Positions 1 through 6,554 are shown, numbered from the stretch's first letter. The stretch is DNA of 11,691 nt from Bacteroidota bacterium (GCA_020438245.1 JAGQUY010000476.1:1-11691), one strand, 5' to 3'. Notes: generated from the sequence alone by a model not told the origin. Translations and numbers: made by a program.

Positions 1-111
1 AGCCAAGGCACCGAGTGTCAATGCAAATTGCCAACCCCAAGTAAGAAGCGGACCCAATTCACGTGTTGTCTTGGACAATTTCCGGGTTGGATGTCCCTCC
101 TCGTCCTTCAC
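1..111 (-). CDS. AtpZ/AtpI-like small membrane protein, N-terminal part only (runs off left edge)
   Basis: Thirty-seven codons are open from a GTG at 111 to the window edge. The start lies one base after the bactofilin stop and is preceded by AAAGG with 5-base spacing. The visible peptide begins with a charged segment, then an Arg-Glu-Leu-Gly-Pro stretch, then the start of a hydrophobic segment (Trp-Gly-Trp-Gln-Phe-Ala-Leu-Thr-Leu-Gly). This order is typical of AtpZ/AtpI-family proteins (ATP synthase protein I), in which a polar N-terminus precedes a two-helix membrane hairpin. Those proteins assist F1Fo ATP synthase assembly or Mg2+/Ca2+ supply, and are usually encoded just upstream of atpB. 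The family call rests on a short stretch and on recalled synteny (bactofilin next to AtpZ in some FCB bacteria). A different small membrane protein is possible. An ATG at 113 is followed immediately by a stop, so GTG is the only workable start. Confidence 0.55.
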   Translation of the reverse strand, partial: MKDEEGHPTRKLSKTTRELGPLLTWGWQFALTLGALA

Positions 112-112
112 A

Positions 113-532
113 TTATCCTTTGAGGATCTTCAACTCGTTTTCTTTGGGGGCATCTGCCATGGTCATGGATTTATCCTTTGTTTCCTTCATGGAACACCTG
201 CCGTCAAAAGAGGCGCCTTCCTGAACAACCAGCTTCTTGGCCCGGATGTCTCCCGTCACGCTCGACTGGGCTTCCATTACTAATTTTTCCTGTGCGGAGA
301 CGTTCCCAAGAACACGCCCTCCAACCACGAGATTTTTTGCGTCCACATCCCCTTCAATTGCTCCACTGGAGCCTATGGTCACGAGATCGTGACACACAAC
401 CTTGCCCTTGACTTCTCCTTCGATGCGCACGCTGGAAGAAGCGGTAATTGAGCCGATCATCACGGTGCCACGGCCGATCAAATTAAAGTTGGCTCCCCCC
501 ATGGAGGCTTCCGGATTTCGTTCTTTGCTCAT
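113..532 (-). CDS. Bactofilin (polymer-forming cytoskeletal protein)
   Basis: 139 residues. Bactofilins polymerise without nucleotide into filaments on the inner face of the cytoplasmic membrane and position cell-wall enzymes, which affects shape, stalks or curvature. Residues about 15-113 form the bactofilin (DUF583) right-handed beta-helix. Repeating turns are visible, with Gly every 5-7 residues and alternating hydrophobics, as in Val-Arg-Ile-Glu-Gly-Glu-Val-Lys-Gly and Ala-Ile-Glu-Gly-Asp-Val. Flanking the core are a short polar N-terminus and a charged C-terminal tail of about 26 residues, normal for the family. The ATG at 532 lies 6 bases after the M23 peptidase stop, and its AGGA ribosome site overlaps that stop, suggesting translational coupling. 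Adjacency to an M23 peptidase is a recognised bactofilin arrangement. The family call is secure; the cellular role in this organism is inferred. Confidence 0.93.
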   Translation of the reverse strand: MSKERNPEASMGGANFNLIGRGTVMIGSITASSSVRIEGEVKGKVVCHDLVTIGSSGAIEGDVDAKNLVVGGRVLGNVSAQEKLVMEAQSSVTGDIRAKKLVVQEGASFDGRCSMKETKDKSMTMADAPKENELKILKG

Positions 533-538
533 AAAATC

Positions 539-1444
539 CTAGTTGGGTAATGGGTTTCCTGCTTCGAGCGCATCTCGAAGTCCTGGGATGTAGTCTCCGG
601 GATCCTGAGGTATCCCGTCTTTCCAAATTTCAAAATGTAAATGATTGCCACTCGTTTGATAACCGGTTCGTCCAACGGTGGCGATTATTTCTCCACCCCT
701 GACAAATCGACCTTCTTTGCAGAGGAGATGCTGGTTATGCTTATAAACGCTAAAGTACCCAAACCCGTGGTAGATCATCACGGTATTGCCAGAGTCATCC
801 ATCCAGTCCGCCAGAATTACCCAACCGTCGGATGCGGCTTTCACCGGTGACCCTGCTTCCGCGACTATATCGTATCCCAAATGTGCTGATTTTGACAACA
901 TTTCCTCCGTTGGTATCTGCTCGTAGCCCCGGGCAACAAACCGACTGTTGACCGGCATGATGGACGGCACGACCTTTGAATAGGTGAAATAATCTGCCGT
1001 TGCGAATCGACTTTCATCCGAATACTTGATCCCTGCCGGTTGAGACTCCGACCAAATGACTTCCGATCCTACATCGGAAGCAGGAACACCAGGTGACAGG
1101 ACTCTCAAGGAGTCTGCAGAGCGACCCAGAAAGCCAAAAACCCGACGTATTTTCTCATTTTCCTGCTTGACCTGCCGATATTGCTTTTCAATCTGCATGA
1201 TGCGAACGTTGTCGCGGGCCAACTGCCTGTATTTTTCCTCAATCTCGTCGTAGTAGAAGATCTTGTAGGCGGAACCGTAGTAATAGACCAACCCTGTCAC
1301 AAAGACCAAAAAAACCAATCCCGCCAATCCAATCAGCCATTTCAAATGCGTGGTACGCATGCGCAGGCTCTTAGGATCAGAACTCGCATCAAACATGACC
1401 AACAGGGTCACATATTTGTGAGAAGATCTCGGGTCTCTAGCCAA
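539..1444 (-). CDS. Membrane-anchored M23 (LytM-type) peptidoglycan endopeptidase
   Basis: 301 residues. A cytoplasmic N-terminus of about 34 residues is followed by one transmembrane helix (about 35-56), a coiled coil (about 62-103), a linker, and a C-terminal M23 domain (about 170-285). The zinc-site signatures look intact: H188 and D192 in His-Leu-Gly-Tyr-Asp, H236, and H268/H270 in His-Leu-His-Phe-Glu. The enzyme should therefore be active, cutting peptide cross-links in the periplasm. It is first in an operon with bactofilin. In known pairs the short cytoplasmic tail of the peptidase contacts the bactofilin, and the topology here fits that. The start is TTG at 1444. No ATG lies between the upstream in-frame stop (1487-1489) and codon 17, and the ribosome site is weak, so a later start (GTG at codon 12 or ATG at codon 17) cannot be excluded. 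Either would shorten only the cytoplasmic tail. Confidence 0.9.
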   Translation of the reverse strand: MARDPRSSHKYVTLLVMFDASSDPKSLRMRTTHLKWLIGLAGLVFLVFVTGLVYYYGSAYKIFYYDEIEEKYRQLARDNVRIMQIEKQYRQVKQENEKIRRVFGFLGRSADSLRVLSPGVPASDVGSEVIWSESQPAGIKYSDESRFATADYFTYSKVVPSIMPVNSRFVARGYEQIPTEEMLSKSAHLGYDIVAEAGSPVKAASDGWVILADWMDDSGNTVMIYHGFGYFSVYKHNQHLLCKEGRFVRGGEIIATVGRTGYQTSGNHLHFEIWKDGIPQDPGDYIPGLRDALEAGNPLPN

Positions 1445-1540
1445 AAAGAGTACTTTCTTTCTTGTGAGGAATTTTAGCCTCCAGGCTCAATAAAAACAAT
1501 TGTTAGAGAACGTTTGCCCATTTTTTCACAAAGGCTCCGC
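1445..1540 (-). other. Untranslated leader of the M23/bactofilin operon with two inverted repeats
   Basis: About 90 bases lie between the predicted transcription start (near 1534) and the TTG start. They include a perfect 10-base palindrome AACAATTGTT (1495-1504) and a 5-base inverted repeat AGCCT-CC-AGGCT (1476-1487). Either could bind a dimeric regulator or form a small RNA hairpin. Both are short and could be chance. No known riboswitch pattern was recognised. Confidence 0.25.
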
Positions 1541-1569
1541 AATATAGGTAAATGCCCATGCTTTGTCAA
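1541..1569 (-). promoter_or_regulatory. Strong sigma70-type promoter for the M23 peptidase/bactofilin operon
   Basis: On the minus strand a perfect -35 TTGACA (1569-1564) is followed by a 17-base spacer and a -10 TATATT (1546-1541; five of six match TATAAT). Transcription should start near 1534. The element sits just past the upstream operon's terminator and faces the M23 gene, so its position supports the call. Confidence 0.72.
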
Positions 1570-1603
1570 CGATTTTTAGGGTCTTGGAAGAGGTATGTAC
1601 AGC

Positions 1604-1629
1604 AAAAAAGACCACTTGCGTGGCCTTTT
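1604..1629 (-). terminator. Rho-independent terminator of the envelope cassette
   Basis: In the minus-strand transcript, GGCCAC and GTGGUC pair (one G-U) around a GCAA tetraloop, a GNRA type. The stem is preceded by AAAA and followed by a run of six U. It lies 28 bases after the stop of the Ig/PKD lipoprotein gene. The plus-strand reading has only four T, so the terminator acts mainly on the minus strand. Confidence 0.85.
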
Positions 1630-1656
1630 CAGAAAGTTTGCTGCAATCAACGACCT

Positions 1657-2340
1657 TTAGCGAACAGGCTTGCCTATCGTCCCCTCGATATTAACGGTTA
1701 CAAAAGCAGAATCAGTTTTTTGCTGCCCAGGAACTGCAAAATCGGACCAAGCTTGGACGGTTACGCGGTGCGGACCGCTGAGCCCAGACACATTCCAGGC
1801 AAATGTCGGATTCTGTGTGTTGCTTAGCTTGGCCAAAAACGTACCATCAATGAAGCATTTCGCACTATCCACATCTGAAGTATTGGTTATTCGAGCCTGG
1901 ATATTTACAGTTCCAGCGCTGGATGGAATGAAGTCAGCAGCGGTGGGGTAGTCTATAATAACAATCGGCGTCGGAACGTTGGTAACCATAATGGTCACAG
2001 ATTTTGTCGCACTCTTCCCTGATTCATTCACTACAACAAGCGTAACCGTCTTGTTGCCGACTTGGGCAGGTGCACGCCAGATGATGGAAGAGTTCGTGAG
2101 CGGACCTTCAAATGTACCGGCGCTTTTACTCCAAACGTAGTCCAACATCTCCCCGTTGAGATCACGGGCGGTACCAGCAACAGATGTGGTATCCCCGGCA
2201 ATCACAGTCGAACTGACTGCCTTTACCTCATCAATAACCGGCTTGGTTGCATCGTCGCCTACCGGAGAACTGCATCCCCCGCCGCCGTTGCTGTCGCAGC
2301 CGGCCCAGAGGGCCAATACAATCATTACTCTATTGAACAT
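1657..2340 (-). CDS. Small secreted lipoprotein with two Ig/PKD-like beta-sandwich domains
   Basis: 227 residues. The N-terminus is a short hydrophobic stretch ending Leu-Trp-Ala-Gly-Cys (C15), an imperfect lipobox because the -3 position is Trp; C23 is a weaker alternative. A Gly/Ser-rich linker follows. Residues about 33-121 look like a PKD/Ig-like domain (Ala-Gly-Thr-Ala-Arg-Asp-Leu-Asn-Gly, Asp-Tyr-Val-Trp-Ser). Residues about 124-219 look like a bacterial Ig (Big_7-type) domain, with Ile-Asp-Tyr-Pro near its start, Phe-Ile-Asp-Gly in the middle and Gly-Pro-His-Arg-Val-Thr-Val-Gln-Ala toward its end. Such domains are structural or adhesive and have no catalytic residues. The gene starts 4 bases after the Omp28-like gene, with an AAGGAG site inside that gene's 3' end, so the two are likely co-translated. 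It is last in the cassette, before the terminator. The exact function is unknown. Confidence 0.75.
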   Translation of the reverse strand: MFNRVMIVLALWAGCDSNGGGGCSSPVGDDATKPVIDEVKAVSSTVIAGDTTSVAGTARDLNGEMLDYVWSKSAGTFEGPLTNSSIIWRAPAQVGNKTVTLVVVNESGKSATKSVTIMVTNVPTPIVIIDYPTAADFIPSSAGTVNIQARITNTSDVDSAKCFIDGTFLAKLSNTQNPTFAWNVSGLSGPHRVTVQAWSDFAVPGQQKTDSAFVTVNIEGTIGKPVR

Positions 2341-2344
2341 GATT

Positions 2345-3130
2345 TCAATTTCTCCTTACAGCTAAGTTGGCCTGCAATACCCTCTTCGAAGTGGGATCCT
2401 TGATCATTACCACCACTCCCGTCTTGGATACGTCGAAACCGGCTATGTCAACGCTTTTGGCCGGGGGCTCAAAGATCTTTCCAGCTGGAAGGCTCGCGGA
2501 CGCTGGCGCGAGAATCTTTCGAACGGTAAACTGGCTGCTTCCGCCCTTATTCTCGAAGACAATATATTCAATTCTTACATCTTCCAAGTTCGTTTCTGTA
2601 CCATAACGGACGAGTTGCACATCAATAGTAAGCATAGATCCGGAAATGCTCTGCTCCGCGTAGCAAAAAAAACCGACTTTCTGGGCCGTGGCTGAATCCA
2701 GAACGGCTTGATATCTGGTACGCACCAAGTCTGAATTGGAAGCGCCCTGGATGGCCTTTTGCTTCCCATTAAAAAACGTGTGAGGAAACCCCCTGTTTGC
2801 TCCGCCCTGATATTCATTGACGTAACGAAACTCGTTGTCGGCAGTTGCGAGTGAATCCTGATAGGCCGTGTCAACAGGAATCATGTGATACTCCAAAATG
2901 AGCATCCTCTCATCATATATGTCCGTAAGTCCATACAATGCATCCTGTGAGTACTGATTGTATGGAGGGGCTACCGTTCCACTCTTCGTGTTCTTAATGA
3001 TGTAATTTTCTACGACAACGATCTGGTCAGCTTTGCCATCAGGATTATTTGGATCGAGCGGATTGTCATGGGCAAGATCCTTGCATCCCGGAATCAAAAG
3101 AGCGATAGCCAGCCAAAAAGTTCGGGTCAT
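2345..3130 (-). CDS. Omp28-like outer-envelope lipoprotein with thioredoxin-like fold, no CxxC
   Basis: 261 residues from ATG 3130. The signal peptide ends in Leu-Ile-Pro-Gly-Cys (C16). It is followed by Asp-Asn-Pro-Leu-Asp-Pro-Asn-Asn-Pro, a run I associate with lipoproteins of FCB candidate phyla. Residues about 36-145 follow the Omp28 thioredoxin-like pattern: Val-Val-Val-Glu (38-41), Leu-Ile-Leu-Glu-Tyr-His (77-82), Arg-Tyr-Val-Asn-Glu-Tyr (102-107), and Gly-Phe-Pro-His-Thr-Phe-Phe-Asn-Gly (114-122) with P116 as the cis-proline. A beta-rich region follows, ending in Arg-Val-Leu-Gln-Ala (250-254), also typical of Omp28. Where relatives carry a Cys-x-x-Cys, this protein has Ser-Gly-Thr-Val-Ala-Pro-Pro (50-56), so disulfide chemistry is unlikely. 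The open frame extends further upstream but overlaps the CsgG-like gene; the lipobox and ribosome site fix the start. The family call is moderate and comes from remembered motifs. Confidence 0.7.
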   Translation of the reverse strand: MTRTFWLAIALLIPGCKDLAHDNPLDPNNPDGKADQIVVVENYIIKNTKSGTVAPPYNQYSQDALYGLTDIYDERMLILEYHMIPVDTAYQDSLATADNEFRYVNEYQGGANRGFPHTFFNGKQKAIQGASNSDLVRTRYQAVLDSATAQKVGFFCYAEQSISGSMLTIDVQLVRYGTETNLEDVRIEYIVFENKGGSSQFTVRKILAPASASLPAGKIFEPPAKSVDIAGFDVSKTGVVVMIKDPTSKRVLQANLAVRRN

Positions 3131-3138
3131 AAGATTAT

Positions 3139-3144
3139 TCCTTT
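3139..3144 (-). promoter_or_regulatory. Ribosome binding site that fixes the Omp28-like lipoprotein start
   Basis: AAAGGA lies 8 bases before ATG 3130 on the minus strand, in the 22-base gap after the CsgG-like gene. It supports this ATG over an in-frame start at 3322, which lies inside the CsgG-like gene and would put 64 residues in front of the signal peptide. Confidence 0.7.
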
Positions 3145-3152
3145 GCACGGAC

Positions 3153-4007
3153 TTAAAACGGTATAGAAAGTTGAATACCCCGCTGACCGTCGGAATCCAG
3201 CATTGGCTGAATAACCAGATGATCCACAGACCTGTTTCCGTCGTCGGCCAGTACTTCAAGATTTGAAGAACGATTCTTGATAAACAAATAAACCCAGGTA
3301 ACGGCTGCAACACCGGCTGCAACCGTTAGGCCCGGTGCCGCTTTATGCCATCGATTGGCGCGCTTGTAGGTGTCCTGCATTTTCGAAAAGTCAGTGGTAT
3401 GCTGATAGTCGGTCCGGTATTTCTGGGCGTTATTCCATGCAACGAGTGAGCCAAGCGTCAGGACACCAGTAGCGGTAAGCCATGCTGTCGTAGGTGAACC
3501 CTTCAGTTTTATCGATTCTATTCTACGACCGTTGCCGGTAAGTTGAAAAACTATGTTGTTGGCCAACAGACGGGCCATCACATGGGAGCTCGACTTGGAA
3601 GGCCCACTTACCTTTTCTCCAATAACCTGGCCCGTCGAAATTCTGGTGATTGCCACGTCCACGCGAATGAGTTCACCACTCTCCGACAAATCTCCGGTAA
3701 TTACATAGTCAGCCCCGAGCAGGTCTCCAACCTTAGTTTGTTTGTCTTTATCCGAAGACAGATCGCTGAGCACGAAATCCTGTTCCTTCAGAATATCTTC
3801 GATTTTTTGACGTTCAACGATGACCAAAGAATGCTCCTGTGAGAGCTCCGTCTTGAGTTGAGACGAAAAACCACGAGCCATCTCATCCAGGAAGAATTTT
3901 CCGGTCGTATTCTTGAAATCAAGGACTGCCACGACGGGTTTATCCTGCGAATAGACCCACGCCTGCATCGAGACCGTCAGCAGAACGAGCCAGCACCTAA
4001 CATTCAT
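3153..4007 (-). CDS. CsgG-like secreted protein with C-terminal membrane segments
   Basis: 284 residues. A signal peptide (about 1-20) has no lipobox cysteine. Residues about 24-155 match the CsgG/FlgO-type fold: Val-Val-Ala-Val-Leu-Asp-Phe-Lys-Asn (25-33), an amphipathic helix, Val-Ile-Val-Glu-Arg-Gln-Lys-Ile (62-69), and Leu-Leu-Gly-Ala-Asp-Tyr-Val-Ile-Thr-Gly-Asp-Leu (97-107). Two hydrophobic stretches follow (about 173-191 and 223-243) around a polar loop. The protein ends Ile-Gln-Leu-Ser-Ile-Pro-Phe, a terminal aromatic as in many outer-membrane proteins. CsgG itself is a lipoprotein export channel for curli. This protein lacks the lipid anchor and the usual CsgG channel length, so a periplasmic or membrane-associated scaffold is as likely as a channel. 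The ATG at 4007 has a GGAGAG site. It opens the three-gene cassette. The 67-base gap before it shows no terminator and only a weak TTTACT-type -35. Confidence 0.75.
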   Translation of the reverse strand: MNVRCWLVLLTVSMQAWVYSQDKPVVAVLDFKNTTGKFFLDEMARGFSSQLKTELSQEHSLVIVERQKIEDILKEQDFVLSDLSSDKDKQTKVGDLLGADYVITGDLSESGELIRVDVAITRISTGQVIGEKVSGPSKSSSHVMARLLANNIVFQLTGNGRRIESIKLKGSPTTAWLTATGVLTLGSLVAWNNAQKYRTDYQHTTDFSKMQDTYKRANRWHKAAPGLTVAAGVAAVTWVYLFIKNRSSNLEVLADDGNRSVDHLVIQPMLDSDGQRGIQLSIPF

Positions 4008-4074
4008 TCAACTCTCCATCAAAATTGGCCGTGCAACGATAAATCTCAGTTACGGTAAAAAAGTAAACGATTTT

Positions 4075-4944
4075 TCAGTGAGATTCAAATAACTTCAGCG
4101 CATTTTCCCGGATAATCCCCTTTTTCGCTTTTTCCGACAACGGAAGGGAAAGAAATTCGTCCGCATTTTTGCGGATATCTTGGACCATCGGTCCGGGCCA
4201 GTCGGTTCCAAAAAGCGTCCGGTCGGCAACCTCTTCCAAGCGGGGAAAGTAATCGCTGATCAACTTTTTCGGCGGAATAGACGAAATATCCAGCCACAAA
4301 TTGCGGTGCCTCCGAAGCAGATAAAAAGCCGTGTCCATCCACAACGGACGCCCTCCATGCGCCATGATCATCTTGAGTTTCGGAAAGTCCAATGCCACGT
4401 CGTCGAGACACATGGGATCGCCGTATTTGATCCTCGCTCCCGAAAAAAAACTGGTGCCGGTGTGAAACATCACGGGAATACCCCACTCCTCGCAACGTCG
4501 ATAAACGACCTCAAGATTCTTCATTCCAGAAAGGTAGTCGTTCGGATAAAACAGTTGGTGCGGAGGATGAATTTTGACAGCCCGTATTCCAAGGTCCTGA
4601 ATCAAACGGTGGATTTCAGCGTCCGCGTCCTTTACGAACCTCGGGTGTACGGAGCCGAACGCAATGAACCGATCGGGTGCAAATTTTTGATACTCCGCAG
4701 AAAAATCATTGGATGTTTCGTCAAATCCCATAAGGTCAGGGCTGACGTAATTGATCAATCCCACTTTTTCAATATCGGAATCGTCCATGATCTTGATCAA
4801 ATGCGCCGGGTTTTTCATCAAATCCAATAGTCCCTCGAAATCATCCTTGCCGGCAGCCATTCTGTCCCTAATCTCCGGCTTTAATTGCCACCAGGGTTGA
4901 ATATGGATATGAATATCTACGACTTTCGGACGCACCGTCATCAC
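4075..4944 (-). CDS. Amidohydrolase (Amidohydro_2 / ACMSD-like TIM-barrel metal enzyme)
   Basis: 289 residues. The TIM-barrel metal ligands of this family are visible: H12 and H14 in Asp-Ile-His-Ile-His, H161 in Val-Met-Phe-His-Thr-Gly, H196 in Met-Ala-His-Gly-Gly, and D248 in Gly-Thr-Asp-Trp-Pro-Gly-Pro. Members of Amidohydro_2 (PF04909) are hydrolases or non-oxidative decarboxylases of small carboxylic or aromatic compounds. The substrate cannot be read from sequence. No signal peptide is seen, so it should be cytoplasmic. The start is GTG at 4944 or the next codon, ATG at 4941; both overlap the DUF3467 stop, which indicates translational coupling. The upstream AGG is weak. Within the cluster it follows a PLP decarboxylase, but no shared pathway is evident. 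The family call is firm. Confidence 0.88.
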   Translation of the reverse strand: MMTVRPKVVDIHIHIQPWWQLKPEIRDRMAAGKDDFEGLLDLMKNPAHLIKIMDDSDIEKVGLINYVSPDLMGFDETSNDFSAEYQKFAPDRFIAFGSVHPRFVKDADAEIHRLIQDLGIRAVKIHPPHQLFYPNDYLSGMKNLEVVYRRCEEWGIPVMFHTGTSFFSGARIKYGDPMCLDDVALDFPKLKMIMAHGGRPLWMDTAFYLLRRHRNLWLDISSIPPKKLISDYFPRLEEVADRTLFGTDWPGPMVQDIRKNADEFLSLPLSEKAKKGIIRENALKLFESH

Positions 4945-5231
4945 GCCTGAAAACCAAACGGGTTCTTGGGTTCACTCGCTTCTTCAATCTTGCCAAACTG
5001 TTCTTCGTAATGACGTAAATTTTGCGCCAGGGCCGCGATCACCCGTTTGACATGGCCCGGACTCATTATTATTCTGGCATTGACCACGCCGGACGGCGGC
5101 GTAACCAGCATAAAATCGAGGATGAACTCTTCTTTGCTGTGTGCCACTACCATGTTGTTGGCATAGACACCTCCCTGTTTCTCGGGGGCAAAACTGATTT
5201 GAATTTCCTGAACTTTTCTTTCTTCTGACAT
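4941..5231 (-). CDS. DUF3467 family protein
   Basis: 96 residues, the full family length. The family pattern is clear: Gly-Val-Tyr-Ala-Asn (21-25), Glu-Glu-Phe-Ile-Leu-Asp-Phe (34-40), Arg-Ile-Ile-Met-Ser-Pro-Gly-His-Val-Lys-Arg (53-63) and Tyr-Glu-Glu-Gln-Phe-Gly (75-80). DUF3467 proteins are small, soluble and widespread in Bacteroidetes, Planctomycetes and related groups; their function is unknown. There is no signal peptide or membrane segment. The ATG at 5231 has AGGAG at a normal distance. It lies 45 bases after the decarboxylase gene and overlaps the amidohydrolase start, so it belongs to the same transcript. I can assign no function. Confidence 0.9.
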   Translation of the reverse strand: MSEERKVQEIQISFAPEKQGGVYANNMVVAHSKEEFILDFMLVTPPSGVVNARIIMSPGHVKRVIAALAQNLRHYEEQFGKIEEASEPKNPFGFQA

Positions 5232-5276
5232 GAGGACTCCTGTTTGCTGCGAATAACTGGACTTTAAAATACCAAC

Positions 5277-6554
5277 TCAAATAGTAAATAAACTTTCCAA
5301 ATAGTCGACCGGCTCCTGACGGACTCGAGAAACGCGGGTTAGACCCTTTTCAATAACGATCTCCGCTGGAATTGGATGACTGAGAAAATAAGGCATGGAC
5401 TCGGTAAACCCGTACGCACCGGCGTTGAAAAATGCCAAGGTATCACCGACATGCATCTCGGGCAAAAGAACCTCGTTTCCGATTGTGTCCAGCGAGGTGC
5501 AAAGGGGCCCAACAAGGGTGCATGGATGTGTGGCCTCTTCGTCCATACGATTCGCCACGACGACCGGATGATTCTGACCGACCAGGGCCGGTCTGAGAAA
5601 GGTATTTATGCCGGCATCCGTAATGACAAACGTATGACCGGAGGTTTTTTTTACATCAATTACTTTGGTCAACAAAATTCCGCATTCACCGGACAAATAC
5701 CGTCCCGGTTCCAGTATCCAATCGATCTCCGACTCCTTTGATTTGATGTCATCAAAAAGTTTGCCAAGCGCAACGATGTCCAACTCCTTCTCGTTTTCAT
5801 CGTATGGAATTCCCAAACCTCCTCCCACATCGATATAGTCCAACTTTAAGTGGTGCATTGAAGCAAGTTCGCGGGCCGTATGTAGAATAGAACGCGTGTT
5901 TTCAGCGAGTGCCTGGTGGTCAAGAATCTGCGATGCATTGAAAACGTGAACTCCACGCAACCGAATACAGGGTAGTTTTGCGCACAAGTCTACCGCACCA
6001 TCGATCTGGGCTTCGTCTACGCCGAATTTTTTTATGGAGTGCCCGCCGATAATGGGTGTCGTTTCTTCAATGGCACTCTCCGTATGAATGCGCAAACCAA
6101 TATTGGCTACGAGCCCAGCCTGCTCAGCAATTTGGTTGAGTCTGAGGATTTCGCCCGTGGACTCACAATTGAACGAACGGATGCCGAGAGACAGCGCAAA
6201 TGCCAACTCCTCATCCCGTTTGCCGGGTCCGGTGAATAGAATTTGATTGCCCGGCACTTTTAGTCTTGATAGCAAGTATAATTCACCGATTGACGCCGCG
6301 TCAAAACCGCAACCTTTTTCCAGCAAAACCCTGATCAGAGCGGGGTTGGGATTACTTTTTACCGCATAAAATATCTTGAGGTGTGGCGGCATGGCGGACC
6401 GCAGCAGATCGTACTTTTGCCGAAGAATCGACAGATCGTAAACATATAGCGGTGAACGATATTGACTGACCAATCGTTCAACGTCGACCCCGTCTACATG
6501 AAGATTGCGGCCCGTCAAATCAAAGTAGGTTCGAAGGCTATGGGGTGTTTTCAC
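5277..6554 (-). CDS. Fold-type III PLP-dependent decarboxylase, LysA-like (BtrK/exosortase-associated subtype)
   Basis: 425 residues, an alanine-racemase-fold barrel plus beta domain. The PLP lysine is K66 in Tyr-Ala-Val-Lys-Ser-Asn-Pro. The phosphate loop Gly-Gly-Gly-Leu-Gly is at 244-248, Glu-Pro-Gly-Arg at 282-285, and Asp-Ala-Gly-Ile-Asn at 313-317. True diaminopimelate decarboxylases have His-Ile-Gly-Ser-Gln and Cys-Glu-Ser-Gly-Asp. Here these are Phe-Asn-Ala-Ser-Gln (205-209) and Cys-Thr-Ser-Leu-Asp (352-356), so the DAP-contacting Glu is missing. The pattern around Gly-Pro-Leu-Cys-Thr and Gly-Ala-Tyr-Gly-Phe (378-382) recalls BtrK and exosortase-associated decarboxylases. A generic annotation would read diaminopimelate decarboxylase; the substrate is best left open. 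The start is GTG 6554, the only start after an in-frame TGA. It overlaps the SRPBCC gene by 17 bases and has no clear ribosome site, so it probably depends on coupling. Confidence 0.85.
   Translation of the reverse strand: MKTPHSLRTYFDLTGRNLHVDGVDVERLVSQYRSPLYVYDLSILRQKYDLLRSAMPPHLKIFYAVKSNPNPALIRVLLEKGCGFDAASIGELYLLSRLKVPGNQILFTGPGKRDEELAFALSLGIRSFNCESTGEILRLNQIAEQAGLVANIGLRIHTESAIEETTPIIGGHSIKKFGVDEAQIDGAVDLCAKLPCIRLRGVHVFNASQILDHQALAENTRSILHTARELASMHHLKLDYIDVGGGLGIPYDENEKELDIVALGKLFDDIKSKESEIDWILEPGRYLSGECGILLTKVIDVKKTSGHTFVITDAGINTFLRPALVGQNHPVVVANRMDEEATHPCTLVGPLCTSLDTIGNEVLLPEMHVGDTLAFFNAGAYGFTESMPYFLSHPIPAEIVIEKGLTRVSRVRQEPVDYLESLFTI

Noticed and set aside
108..113. ATG at 113 as start of the gene after bactofilin
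   Set aside because: It is followed directly by TGA. The GTG at 111 in another frame stays open to the edge and encodes an AtpZ-like start.
1610..1629. The same hairpin as a plus-strand terminator
   Set aside because: Only four T follow on the plus strand and no plus-strand gene ends nearby; the minus strand has six.
1552..2403. Several plus-strand frames of 65-113 codons across 1552-2403
   Set aside because: They are mostly antisense to the Ig/PKD lipoprotein or cross its terminator and promoter, and show no domain or ribosome site.
3131..3322. Upstream extension of the Omp28-like lipoprotein frame
   Set aside because: It would overlap the CsgG-like gene and place 64 residues before a clear signal peptide. 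AAAGGA before ATG 3130 gives the better start.
4008..4074. Possible promoter before the CsgG-like gene (TTTACT with an ATTTAT/TTTATC -10)
   Set aside because: The boxes match poorly and no spacing gives a good -10; too weak to list as a feature. Read-through from the amidohydrolase gene is equally possible because no terminator is visible.
4180..4830. Plus-strand open frame of 216 codons
   Set aside because: It is antisense to the amidohydrolase, which has all its metal ligands. The translation is basic with no family pattern.
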